Source: Hydractinia symbiolongicarpus
Taxonomy: Eukaryota > Cnidaria > Hydrozoa > Anthoathecata > Hydractiniidae
Direction of reading: 5' to 3'
NCBI RefSeq assembly: GCF_029227915.1
Contig: NC_079883.1
Coordinates: 6,572,001 to 6,636,000 of the forward strand
Length of the DNA: 64,000 nt
Position numbers and translations under genes: made by a program. Positions 37,849-51,100 of this stretch are shown here, piece by piece; position 1 is the stretch's first letter; every line of letters starts with the position of its first letter. Below the pieces are notes generated by a model that worked only from the letters and a program-made list of their open reading frames with translations, was not told where the DNA came from and did not search any database.

Positions 37849-40800
37849 ATGAATATTCTACTGATTGTCTTGTTAATGTCATACGAAGTCAGTTTATATG
37901 TGATGGATAGAGATTATTTAAGAAGACGATCAGAACTTTTTCAAGAAGACAGTCAAACACAGATCGGGTTTCACATCAAGTTATCCGAAAAAGAACTAAA
38001 AGTGAACGCGTTGTTTGTCGACTTAAAAAAGAAGGAACTTGATTTGGCGTTTTCAACTGGTAGAAGTTTACAAGAAGCTAATTTCGTACTTGCCCGTGAG
38101 AAAATTAAACAAAGTGATGTATACAGATTTATAAGGAAGATGCCAAAAGGTAAAATAATTTTTTTTTTTAAATTTCAGCTCGCTTTGTAGTGGCTTAGAA
38201 GAAATATGTATTTGCTTAGTTACTATAGTAACAATTTCGGTCAGAAATATTGATAGAAAGGCATTTGTTTCTTTTTTTGGTTAAACGGTTGATGCTCTGC
38301 AGTAGTAGACTGCAAAGTCATGACTTTTGCACACACGTAAACCAGAGAGACAGCGTTTAAAATTTGCTGGTTGCATTTATAACACAACTGCACAACGAAA
38401 TAAACCACGGTACGAAATACGTGACAAATTGCCATGCTAACAATTAGTACATTTCAAGATTTTAAATTTAACCAAATAAACATAAGATTCTCAATCTGCT
38501 GTCTTAAGCCTACTGTCCTAAGTTTCTGTGAACATGACCATATAGAAATAGCTTATGCTTGCGTTGGTGAACTTTGAAATTAGCTGTCTTCTCTCAACAT
38601 AGTTATGATTGTAGCTTTATGATTATCTTTCCTTGCGCTTAGAACATGACAGATGTTTTTATCCGACAAAATATGTATAAATAATTTTTTATCGTCTTTC
38701 TTGTTTTCAAAGGAGCAGTGCATCATATCCATGATATGTCAATGGCAAGTTATGAGAATGTGATCAAGAAGTGGACTTATAATGACATCTGTTTCATGTG
38801 TTACAATAACATTTTAAAAATTTTAAAATTCAAAATATCCAACACAAAGCCTGAAGATAGCCCCGGCGATAATTGCCAGTGGATATTGGTTGCAGAGGCT
38901 CGTATGAATTACACAAGTTCAGAAGACTTTGACGCAATGCTTTTATCATTTTTAACTTTTCAAAAAAATGATATAAGAAACCAAAACGATCTGTGGAATA
39001 AATTTGAAACTTTGTTTTTGACGTTTTCTGGTTTAATGACGTGAGTTCGTCTTTCCCTTATATGCAGTTTTTAAATATATTCTTTGAGATAACCTGTTAT
39101 CTTAGGAGTACTAATTTTCGCGGGTACATTTTTTCGCGAATTTCGCATTTTTTTTTTGACCATTTTCGCGAAATTAAATGCCTGCGAAATATTTCGCGAT
39201 GTTAATTTCGCGAAAATTAATACCCGCAAATTCCTTTTTCAATTGAATATTGCGAAAATTAATACCCGCGAAAAAAGCTAATTTTATCAGGTAGAGATGA
39301 TAAACAAGACAACTTAAAAATACCACGCATATATTCCCAAAACCTAATCGACTACAACTTTATCACATCGTTTGTTTTTCTCCCCAAACATATCTCGAAT
39401 GTCTCTTGACCGAACTTCTGCCTTCTTTTTACTTTTTATGCTTGACGAAGCCACACACGGCGTACATTTGCTGATTCCCACGAAATCGTTCTCTTGAATG
39501 ACGGATAAGAACGTCCCCATTATCTCTTCATCTTTTGGTTAGAGATAGAGTTCCTCTAACAACTGTTCATACCGGGCAATCAATGAATGGTTCGTTATGC
39601 TGCTGCTGGGCATTGTGACGGTGACAAGGCAAGGAACCTTGAGTCGACCTTGAATAAGAGGGCTACGTCGATAATGCGTCATATTTCTGAAATCGCAAGA
39701 GATAAATGTTGTTTCCGAGACACGTTTTTAATCCTGTCGGAGTTTTACTTTGCTTATGAGTTCTAATTGAAGTCATATTTCGAACATTTTTTTCTTTCTA
39801 GAATATCAAGAGTCCCATTCATTTTTCGAATGAATGTGACACAGTAAACAATAGGGACGTTCGAACGTTTGTGAAATGATGGAAGATCCATCACTGCCAC
39901 CTTTTCTATCACCATGGAAAATGAATTTCTCCCAATGCAGCTGATATACAAGGGAAAGACGAGCTAGAGTCTCCCGAAATTTCAGTTTCCGAATGGATTC
40001 TCTTTGAGCACTAATTTGAAGCATTATAGCAACGAGACGGAGTCTTTGAAGTTTCTTAAGAAGATCATTCTGCTGTACGTAAATACTGAATGGGAAAGGT
40101 TGGGGCTTGAAACACAACCAGCTTTGCTTACATATGACGTCTTTCGAGAACAAACAACTGATAAGTTTCCAGATGTGCAGAAAGATAGCAACATTTTGTC
40201 AACGAAGATACCACCGAACATGACACATGTGTTTCAAACACTGGATTTAACTGTGAACAAGTTCGCGAAAGACTTCATGAAGAGAACGTTTACTGCATGG
40301 TTTTCAAGACAAATACCTCTAGGACTATCGTCCTTCAGTTCTCAAACCACTGTACGCGAAATGGCTCGTTGCATTATATAATCATATGTCCACCGATGAA
40401 GGGAATGAAACTGTTGCCAATGGTTGAAAAAAAGCTATCAAACTTGGTTAAAGCCATTGGAGCCATTTGCAGATATATGCCCTCTGATTGAATCTCTCCA
40501 GTTACGTGAAAACATGAGTTTATCGACTCCCTTTCCAGAAGAGCTTGATTGTTTTTGCAAATCCAGGAAAGTGAAGATGACTCCGACTCAGAATGGGATT
40601 CTGACGGTGACTCTGATAATTACTCAGCACCAGAATCAGATGATGATGGAAATGCATTTGATGCATTCGACCATGGCTTATGATTAGTAAGAAAGTGGCA
40701 ATTTTGTTAGAACATGTGTTTTAATTGCTTCAATTTCCCATTTCGGAAGGTTCTTCGTGGAATGCAAAGTTAATAAATTATATTGTTTTACTTAAAGTCT

Positions 40801-42748
40801 ACTTCCGCGAAAATTAATTCCCGCGAAAATTCGAAATACGAACAATTCGTGAAAATTACTACCCACAAAACTCAAAATTTCTTCGATTCGCGAAAATTAA
40901 TACCCACGAAGTACAACTTTTTTTGACTCGCAAAAAATAAATACCCGTGAAAATTAGTACTGCCAAGGTACAATCTATAGACCTTAAAAGTATACCCGAC
41001 ATTATATACTATCATCTTATAGATATGAAGAAATATTCAAAGATTATTTTTACAGTGGAATGCAAGAACTGGTAGAAGATAACGTACAGTTTGTAGAAGT
41101 TCGTGCAATGTTACCACCACTCTACTTTTTAAATGGTACAACCACTAAAGGCGGTAGAGAAACGTTGGAAACATACATTAAAGTTGCAAACAAATTTATA
41201 TCTGAACATTCAGATCATTTCTTCGCAGCTAAATATATTTACTCTGTGCGTCGCTTTCTACCAAAAGAAACAATGAAACAAAAAGTTTTGGATGCGATTG
41301 ATATGGTTGAGCGATATCCAAATCACTTGATAGGATTTGATCTAGTAGGACAAGAGGACACTGGAAGATCATTGTTTTATTATATTGATGAACTTCTCAT
41401 ACCAAAACATCTTGGAAAACATCTGCCATATATCTTCCATGCTGGTAAGATTAGGACTCACAAAAATGTGATACTAGGAGTTTTAACTTGATAATATAAG
41501 GGATATAAAGAACTCAATAGTAAATCTTTGAGAAAGGCATTTCTTAGCATGAGTTCTGCACATTTCTTCAGGTGAAACAGATTGGGAAGGAAGATCTATA
41601 GATCAAAATCTCTTCGACGCCATTTTATTAAACACATCTCGTATTGGACATGGATACGCTATCACGAAACATCCAATATTACGAAAATATACGAAAGAAA
41701 AAAAGGTTGCAATTGAACTTTGTCCGATTTCTAATCAAGTAAGTATTATCACAACCACGGACGTAATATTTGTAGAAAATTCTCGTTTGGCCACTGCTTG
41801 AAATTACTAATCACCTGACCAATATTTAAAAATTGTAGATCAGGTAAACAATGTTTAAAAATGCGGTAGTCTCTGTTTCTGGCAATCTCTACATTGTGGA
41901 ACAATAAACAACACGGTTCTTTGAGGTCCGGAAACTCGTAAAATTGGGCGTATTGACATCAGCAAAGACTAGGTATTTGGCCCTTTCTTCTAATAATAGT
42001 ACCAACAATACCAATAGTACCAATAATAGTACCGGTTTACCAACATGAGAATTTAAAATCTTAAAATAGTAAGGGATTTTCATTTAAAATAAAGTCGTTT
42101 TTATGTGCACCGTGGCTAGTAGATCTTTTCAGTAATACCAGAATGCTCGTTTTTCTTGTTCATAATTATTTTAGAAAGCACATCAAGACATAAGAAGACT
42201 ATAGAATCTAGGCTCTATATCTTAACCATATTTTTGAAAGACAAATCCAATGTTTTTATTTTTGTTTTTTATCAGATACTTGGTCTAGTTTCTGATTTAC
42301 GAGATCATCCAGCTGCTGATCTTCTTAGTGATAACCAGCCAATCACAGTTAGTCCCGATGATCCAGCAATCTGGCAAGCTTCTGGAGTCTCGTTTGATTT
42401 ATATCAAGTGTTTATGGCTATGACACCTGCACATGCTGGTCTACAAGTTTTAAAGAAGTTGGCTTTAAATTCTATCAGGTAATTTCTTATTTTTTTAGCG
42501 AAAACTCTTGTGGATGTTATGAATGATTTATAGGTTGTTCTATCCTACATAGAATTCATGCCTTGCGTACACGAAGAAAGTATTGTTAATAAGTGATTTC
42601 ATCTCTCTTTCGCATTTAACATTCGCATTTTTTTCTCTTCTTCAGCTATAGCAGTGTTAATGAATCGGAGAAGTTTTTGTTAATGGAAATGTGGAAGCGA
42701 AGATGGGAAGTCTTTCTCGACGATATTATACTGGAGTACCGACTATGA
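37849..42748 (+). CDS. Secreted adenosine deaminase, ADA2/ADGF family, copy 2 (hybrid)
   Basis: Join(37849..38149, 38713..39040, 41023..41444, 41572..41738, 42276..42478, 42646..42748), 507 residues, all phases consistent. Signal peptide [23 protein letters not shown] zinc motif with the usual Asp; FHAGETDW, TSRIGHG and SPDDPA retained, so catalysis is expected. From about 38.31 kb to about 41.40 kb (exons 2, 3 and intron 2) it is almost identical to copy 3, while from about 41.40 kb onward it follows copy 1, making it a chimera with the switch inside exon 3. Intron 2 contains a pogo-like transposon. Intron 4 has a small agtaccaataat expansion not in copy 1. Confidence 0.93.
39344..39613 (-). 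pseudogene. Antisense second frame in the pogo-like element, one internal stop
   Basis: Reading from ATG at 39613 leftward gives 90 codons that begin [18 protein letters not shown] and end at TAG 39344–39346, with a single TAA at 39539–39541. The frame either side of it looks like real protein ([18 protein letters not shown], then a Lys-rich stretch and SRDIRDMFG). I do not recognise the family. It might be a second element-encoded protein or a captured host exon. It is duplicated unchanged at 46677–46946. Confidence 0.45.
39871..40500 (+). pseudogene. Pogo-type DDE transposase remnant
   Basis: Plus-strand pieces spell the C-terminal half of a DDE_1/pogo transposase: [40 protein letters not shown] (second Asp), then [16 protein letters not shown], and after a frame change [14 protein letters not shown]. 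Stops after KGKTS and at VANG (for Trp) and one frameshift near 40320 show decay. The N-terminal helix-turn-helix domain is not visible. Confidence 0.8.
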
Positions 42749-45134
42749 CGTATCACATCTGTTTTCTCACAGTGCAACCTAAAAGAGTGCAACACAGCGC
42801 AAGTGAAAAGCTTACATGCGAAAGAATCACTTTCTACACAATAACCTTAAACCATAGTCACAGATTTTTTCGTCTGAAATGTTTATCGACCCACTTTTCT
42901 TAACCTCGACGACTTTACGTCACTTTGGGTTGATGACGGTTGGTATACGGATAGCATTTTTTATCGCGCTTTCTATCCATCCAACGTACTGTCAGAAATA
43001 TGCGCAAGACGGTTTTTTTTATGAATTAATCGAATTCAGTTAGTTTGCGGGAATTTATTTTGTCCTTTCCGCGACTAAGAAAAGGTTATTTTTTTTAATA
43101 AAAACAAATTGAAATAAATTTATATAAACAACAAAACGTGCTTCCATTTGGCTTCAGGTATGTTTTATTCGGCAGAATTATCTCTCACAAATCAGCCAAT
43201 AAAACGTGTGGCGTCAATCTTAACAAAAAATATGAGGAATGTCACGAAAATAAGGAGATGACTGTTAGGTGAACATCCTGAATATGAATGTATAGCATGA
43301 AAATTACTGCTCTCATTCTCTTGACTTAAACATTTGACACTACCCATGTTTTGTATTTAACGACGAGATATGTAACTGTCTTTTGTTATAAACAGTCTGG
43401 TAACGAAGTAATTTTTTTTTAATGAATGTAGTCACAATGTGTACATATTTATATATTGCTAGATGTGGGAATTTGTAGAACGCGAACATTTTATGATAAA
43501 ATATTGTACAATAAATAAATTAAAAATATATTTCTTCTTGTTATAAAAGTAAGCCTCGTTCCTTGCTAAATCTAACAAAGCAAAAAATCCAGGGATGGTT
43601 GTGGCCTGGTATGTATCTATACAACCGCGGAGATAATATAGCTATCGGGAAAAAGGGTGGAATTTCAAAGACGCAACCGTTAGCAATTAAGAACGTCGTT
43701 TTTATTTAAGTAAGGCGTATGTTAATCTTATGTTCACAGCGTATTTATGTAGGTTCAAAATCTTAAAGGGTGCTCATTTATGCTGACATCAGCACGCCCC
43801 AATTTCACGATATTTCAGACCGTTATGGGTGGTGGGGTGAATTGTTTCGTAATGCGGAGATTGGTGCACTTTAAACGTTGGTTAATCGCCCCTACACGTG
43901 TTCCAAAGTAAATTTTCGATGCCTCCAGCCAAGTGATGTCGTTTGCCCCTGTCGAGAAGAAGCTAAAAAATGGACAATATGGCTTTATATAGTCGGACCA
44001 AGCCGCGCGGCACGACAAGGTCAGCTGAAGGAAACATCTATTCAATGACGTCATCTCTGAGTCAAATTACTTTTTTATGTAAAACCAATTTTTGGTATTC
44101 GATTTGGAAACAGGTCCATTAAGCCTAAAGATTTTTCTTACCCGTTCTAAATATTTGATTCATTGAGATTACCTACGTGTAATATGAACACAATGCTACG
44201 TCAGAAATTAACCAAAATGAATGGTCCATTATACTGTAAAACTTCCTCAAGTTTTTTTTCCTGTTGAAATTGTTTCATAATTTCATATTCACTATCTTCC
44301 GCAACAAAATTCTACGTCAATTGGTAATATTTTCCCGTTTGAGACTGGAAACAATGACCCGTTCATAGAAGTATTAAAAAATTTCCAAAAAAGTTCATAA
44401 AATTGAAATTCACTCCACCTCTTGACAAGAAATTGTTTAAAAAATACTTTATGAAGCCATACAAATATTAAGAAAGTGTAAACAAACTAGACAACACCCT
44501 AAATGTTTCTTCCTTCCCAAAACGTAGCTACCTTATTATCGATATTAGACAACAAACAAAAAAATAGCAAATTCATGCTGTAGGTTTAGCGAACTTAAAA
44601 AGACGTATTTTCGTTAAGGATGGATATCATAAACTGAAAAATATTACATAAAATGCACAATGAACTACAAGGGACTATTTTTCCAGATTAAGCATGCTTT
44701 TAAACCAAATAGTCATTTCTTTTTATAATACTTTTATTACCAACGCCGATTAGGAACCCATTGTTTATAATAAATTGATTAATTGTTTAGAAACGAACTA
44801 TTTGGCATAAAATATTTGTTGTTTTGATTCAACAGAAGTGGACAAGCACGAATTTGCTTTTTTCAAGGTTTGTCACCAACGTCATAACAACTGGTTCCAC
44901 AGAAAGGAATATGTTGAGTAATAACTGATATGAACTCTAGAAGATCGAAATATATATCAAACATATTCATTGGTTGTGTTTATCTTGACAATATTTTTCC
45001 CTTTTTAATATTTGGTACTAACGCAGCCGGGTGACGTCATCGATGTGATAGGGACTTGAAATTGTAACAAGAAAATACGAAATAAGAAAGAAAACAAATT
45101 TTTGAAATTTCCACTACAACTAGTGGCTTTCTTT
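42749..45134. repeat. Intergenic segment of the 7.3-kb tandem unit (second copy)
   Basis: Collinear with 35417–37810, differing by scattered substitutions and small indels. Contains the 3' end of ADA2 copy 2 and the presumed promoter of copy 3. No additional gene is seen. Confidence 0.8.
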
Positions 45135-45154
45135 TAGATTTCGTTGAATTCGTA

Positions 45155-45166
45155 ATGACAGAGTGA
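45155..45166 (+). promoter_or_regulatory. Upstream mini-ORF before ADA2 copy 3
   Basis: ATGACAGAGTGA again lies six bases before the main ATG (45173), after an acceptor-like cttttag (AG 45135–45136). Confidence 0.5.
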
Positions 45167-45172
45167 TCAATC

Positions 45173-48100
45173 ATGAATATTCTACTGATTGTCTTGTTAA
45201 TGTCATACGAAGTCAGTTCATATGTGATGGATAGAGATTATTTAAGAAGACGATCAGAACTTTTTCAAGAAGACAGTGAAACACAGATCGGATTTGACAT
45301 CAAGTTATCCGAAAAAGAACTAAAAGTGAACGCATTGCTTGTCGCCTTAAAAAAGAGGGAACTTGATTTGGCGTTTTCAACTGGTAGAAGTTTACAAGAA
45401 GCTAATTTCGTACTTGCCCGTGAGAAAATTAAACAAAGTGATGTATACAGATTTATAAGGAAGATGCCAAAAGGTAAAGTGATTTTTTTCTACATTATCA
45501 GCTCGCTTTGTAGTGGTTTAGCAGAAATATGTATTTGCTTAGTTACTATAGTAACAATCTCGGTCAGAAACATTGATAGAAAGGCATTTGTTTCTTTTTT
45601 TTGGTAAAAGCGTTAAACGGTTAATGATCTGCAGTAGTCAGACTGCAAAGTCATGACTTTTGCACACACGTAAACCAGAGAGACAGCGTTTAAAATTTGC
45701 TGGTTGCATTTATAACACAACTGCACAACGAAATAAACCACGGCACGAAATACGTGACAAATTGCCATGCTAACAATTAGTACATTTCAAGATTTTAAAT
45801 TTAACCAAATAAACATAAGATTCTCAATCTGCTGTCTTAAGCCTACTGTCCTAAGTTTCTGTGAACATGACCATATAGAAATAGCTTATGCTTGCGTTGG
45901 TGAACTTTGAAATTAGCTGTCTTCTCTCAACATAGTTATGATTGTAGCTTTATGATTATCTTTCCTTGCGCTTAGAACATGACAGATGTTTTTATCCGAC
46001 AAAATATGTATAAATAATTTTTTATCGTCTTTCTTGTTTTCAAAGGAGCAGTGCATCATATCCATGATATGTCAATGGCAAGTTATGAGAATGTGATCAA
46101 GAAGTGGACTTATAATGACATCTGTTTCATGTGTTACAATAACATTTTAAAAATTTTAAAATTCAAAATATCCAACACAAAGCCTGAAGATAGCCCCGGC
46201 GATAATTGCCAGTGGATATTGGTTGCAGAGGCTCGTATGAATTACACAAGTTCAGAAGACTTTGACGCAATGCTTTTATCATTTTTAACTTTTCAAAAAA
46301 ATGATATAAGAAACCAAAACGATCTGTGGAATAAATTTGAAACTTTGTTTTTGACGTTTTCTGGTTTAATGACGTGAGTTCGTCTTTCCCTTATATGCAG
46401 TTTTTAAATATATTCTTTGAGATAACCTGTTATCTTAGGAGTACTAATTTTCGCGGGTACATTTTTTCGCGAATTTCGCATTTTTTTTTTGACCATTTTC
46501 GCGAAATTAAATGCCTGCGAAATATTTCGCGATGTTAATTTCGCGAAAATTAATACCCGCAAATTCCTTTTTCAATTGAATATTGCGAAAATTAATACCC
46601 GCGAAAAAAGCTAATTTTATCAGGTAGAGATGATAAACAAGACAACTTAAAAATACCACGCATATATTCCCAAAACCTAATCGACTACAACTTTATCACA
46701 TCGTTTGTTTTTCTCCCCAAACATATCTCGAATGTCTCTTGACCGAACTTCTGCCTTCTTTTTACTTTTTATGCTTGACGAAGCCACACACGGCGTACAT
46801 TTGCTGATTCCCACGAAATCGTTCTCTTGAATGACGGATAAGAACGTCCCCATTATCTCTTCATCTTTTGGTTAGAGATAGAGTTCCTCTAACAACTGTT
46901 CATACCGGGCAATCAATGAATGGTTCGTTATGCTGCTGCTGGGCATTGTGACGGTGACAAGGCAAGGAACCTTGAGTCGACCTTGAATAAGAGGGCTACG
47001 TCGATAATGCGTCATATTTCTGAAATCGCAAGAGATAAATGTTGTTTCCGAGACACGTTTTTAATCCTGTCGGAGTTTTACTTTGCTTATGAGTTCTAAT
47101 TGAAGTCATATTTCGAACATTTTTTTCTTTCTAGAATATCAAGAGTCCCATTCATTTTTCGAATGAATGTGACACAGTAAACAATAGGGACGTTCGAACG
47201 TTTGTGAAATGATGGAAGATCCATCACTGCCACCTTTTCTATCACCATGGAAAATGAATTTCTCCCAATGCAGCTGATATACAAGGGAAAGACGAGCTAG
47301 AGTCTCCCGAAATTTCAGTTTCCGAATGGATTCTCTTTGAGCACTAATTTGAAGCATTATAGCAACGAGACGGAGTCTTTGAAGTTTCTTAAGAAGATCA
47401 TTCTGCTGTACGTAAATACTGAACGGGAAAGGTTGGGGCTTGAAACACAACCAGCTTTGCTTACATATGACGTCTTTCGAGAACAAACAACTGATAAGTT
47501 TCCAGATGTGCAGAAAGATAGCAACATTTTGTCAACGAAGATACCACCGAACATGACACATGTGTTTCAAACACTGGATTTAACTGTGAACAAGTTCGCG
47601 AAAGACTTCATGAAGAGAACGTTTACTGCATGGTTTTCAAGACAAATACCTCTAGGACTATCGTCCTTCAGTTCTCAAACCACTGTACGCGAAATGGCTC
47701 GTTGCATTATATAATCATATGTCCACCGATGAAGGGAATGAAACTGTTGCCAATGGTTGAAAAAAAGCTATCAAACTTGGTTAAAGCCATTGGAGCCATT
47801 TGCAGATATATGCCCTCTGATTGAATCTCTCCAGTTACGTGAAAACATGAGTTTATCGACTCCCTTTCCAGAAGAGCTTGATTGTTTTTGCAAATCCAGG
47901 AAAGTGAAGATGACTCCGACTCAGAATGGGATTCTGACGGTGACTCTGATAATTACTCAGCACCAGAATCAGATGATGATGGAAATGCATTTGATGCATT
48001 CGACCATGGCTTATGATTAGTAAGAAAGTGGCAATTTTGTTAGAACATGTGTTTTAATTGCTTCAATTTCCCATTTCGGAAGGTTCTTCGTGGAATGCAA

Positions 48101-51100
48101 AGTTAATAAATTATATTGTTTTACTTAAAGTCTACTTCCGCGAAAATTAATTCCCGCGAAAATTCGAAATACGAACAATTCGTGAAAATTACTACCCACA
48201 AAACTCAAAATTTCTTCGATTCGCGAAAATTAATACCCACGAAGTACAACTTTTTTTGACTCGCAAAAAATAAATACCCGTGAAAATTAGTACTGCCAAG
48301 GTACAATCTATAGACCTTAAAAGTATACCCGACATTATATACTATCATCTTATAGATATGAAGAAATATTCAAAGATTATTTTTACAGTGGAATGCAAGA
48401 ACTGGTAGAAGATAACGTACAGTTTGTAGAAGTTCGTGCAATGTTACCACCACTCTACTTTTTAAATGGTACAACCACTAAAGGCGGTAGAGAAACGTTG
48501 GAAACATACATTAAAGTTGCAAACAAATTTATATCTGAACATTCAGATCATTTCTTCGCAGCTAAATATATTTACTCTGTGCGTCGCTTTCTACCAAAAG
48601 AAACAATGAAACAAAAAGTTTTGGATGCGATTGATATGGTTGAGCGATATCCAAATCACTTGATAGGATTTGATCTAGTAGGACAAGAGGACACTGGAAG
48701 ATCATTGTTTTATTATATTGATGAACTTCTTACACCAAAACATCTTGGAAAACATCTGCCTTACATTTTCCATGCTGGTAAGTATTCATTCTTTGTAATG
48801 CTGGAGATGTTCCTTTGTCTCATATGTACAAGCTTTTTCATGAAGACTTTTTTTAAAAAAAAACATAGCGTGGATTCAAATTATTGCTATTACTAAGGAC
48901 AACACGCTCTTTAATTTCTCTATGATTTGCTATCAAATGAAAGAAATGCAGAATGCGAATTCTTTCCTAACACCCACTGATAATAGATTTTACTTGTGGA
49001 CGTTTATGTTCACCTATAATAACTTGGAAATAATATTAATATTGGTGCGATTGCGGCATTGTTTATGAACTTTAAAAAATAAGACCAAAATGAAGCTGAA
49101 TTTGAAGTTAGCTCTTACTATTAAGGTGGCAGAAACCTTTTTTTAGCTGTCCAAATAGCTGAATTATTTACTCAGTGTTTTATTTATACCATTTTTTTAC
49201 TATTTCCTAAAAATATAGGCAATACATAATAAAATGATTTTAACACTAAAATTGCTGAGTCAGAAAAAATTTCTATTTAAAAATGTATCATAAACAAGAA
49301 AAAAATCGGCTTCTACAAGCTCCAAATTTTTACAATCTCGTTATTTTTCATCAGCTTCTGTTTTTAAATGAACCTTGGGATAACCCTGTTAAAACGGTGT
49401 GCTGAATTTTTTTGTTCATTTTTAGTTTTTTAACAATAGCCTTTTGTTTTTTTCAAAAGATTCTTTGTTAGCGTCCCCTGCTGCATCAAACGCTGCTAAA
49501 AGAAAAATATTCCGAATAAAAAGATTATCGCACACCGTATCATGGCTGCATGGTTCACCAAGCATATCTGAAAATTTTAAAGTAAAACGAAAATGCTATC
49601 AAAAGTTAAAACTCGTGCAGTGTAGCATAATGAAGATCGTCTTAAATTTCTACATAATGCGCCATCTTTGTTATTATTAACGTTTCTCTTTAATAATTAC
49701 GTCATTTCTTTCTGTACAATTTTGCAAGCACGTAGACTTAAACTATAATTATTCATGAATTTTGTTTTAAAGAGGAATTGTTGAGGCTGAATATTTTTGG
49801 TGAAAGATAATAGTATTTTAGCCATAAAATCGTGACAAGTGTGTTATATCAGAAAAAAATGAATACATAGTCTGTAAACAATTTTTTGTAACTAATTATG
49901 TGAAAAAAAAAATTCAGATTTTTAAAAGGGTTACTGCTACCTTAAGAGCGAAAGGGAAAAATTAAGCTAAAAAAAGAATTAAAAGATAAGAACGGCCAGT
50001 CTCACTTCCGATTTTATTTATTCTGATAAAAAAAGTAGCCTTTTAAGAAAGAGCTTCTCATTTTTGTATGATAAACATACTTCATGTCAAGGTGAAACAG
50101 ATTGGGAAGGAAGATTTATTGATCAAAATCTCTTCGACGCCATCTTATTAAACACATCTCGTATTGGACATGGATACGCTATCACGAAACATCCAACATT
50201 ACGAAAATATACGAAAGAAAATAAGGTTGCAATTGAACTTTGTCCGATTTCTAATCAAGTAAGTATTACAATTGTTAAACTCGGTCAAAGCCAACTTCTC
50301 GATATTTAACAACGGAATTCGGGGTCCAAGGTTTCCTGATTAATCCAAATTCCTTACAATATCAACTACCATGATATTGTTTAGACAAAATGTAAGTATA
50401 TGGTAATTATATTGTTTTGTATATTGTTCAAGAGACTAGAAGTACAAATAATGTTAAGAATAATAAACTAAAGTGACTTAGGATCGTAAAAACCACCAAA
50501 AACGGGATGTATTCACACTGTGTAGCTGTAGGTGGAGTTTATATACTAAAAGCTGTCCTACAAGGAAAAAAAGAAAATGGTTTTCATAAAATAATATTAT
50601 TATTTTTATTAAAAGATACGCTGTTTCAGAATAAAAGTGACAATTATTTTTAATTAAGATACTTGGTCTGGTTTCTGATTTACGAGATCATCCAGCTGCT
50701 GATCTTCTTAGTGATAACCAGCCAATCACAGTTAGTCCTGATGATCCAGCCATCTGGCAAGCTTCTGGAGTCTCGTTTGATTTGTATCAAGTGTTTATGG
50801 CTATGACACCTGCACATGCTGGTCTAGCAGTTTTAAAGAAGTTGGCTTTAAACTCTATCAGGTATTTGATATCTCACAACGCCTATTCATTTGATCGGCT
50901 TTTTATCCAGAGCATATTTATCTAGCGCTATCTTAAATCAAATTTGAATTGATACTTAAAATGGTTTTCCCTGATAGAAAATGCCCTACAAGCATAAAAT
51001 TTTTTTATCAAACATCTTTTTAAACGTACCATACACCTAAAGTATATTCTAAGAAGTGCCTCCTTTGAAACTCTCGCTCAGCATTAGTACTTTGGGGATT

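Larger units (their letters stand above)
39100..40968 (+). mobile_element. Pogo-like DNA transposon in intron 2 of ADA2 copy 2
   Basis: 1869 bp with 27-bp inverted repeats (23 of 27 match; shared core AGTACTAATTTTC) flanked by TA at 39098–39099 and 40969–40970. Both subterminal regions carry many gcgaaaattaatacccgcg-type repeats. A decayed DDE transposase runs on the plus strand and a separate interrupted frame on the minus strand. Confidence 0.88.
38310..41395 (+). repeat. Near-identical tract, member A
   Basis: Matches 45643–48728 with a constant offset of 7333 bp. I noticed only two base differences in 3.1 kb (near 38411 and 40091), although both flanks differ by several percent. It spans coding exons 2 and most of 3, introns and the transposon. 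Confidence 0.85.

Noticed and set aside
39806-40153. 115-residue minus-strand open frame (also at 47139–47486)
   Set aside because: It is the antisense shadow of the pogo transposase segment, whose plus-strand reading matches known motifs.
48778-48896. Extension of ADA2 copy 3 exon 3 after HAG into KYSFFVML
   Set aside because: It reads through a GTAAGT donor; the FHAGETDW motif is restored only by splicing to 50092.
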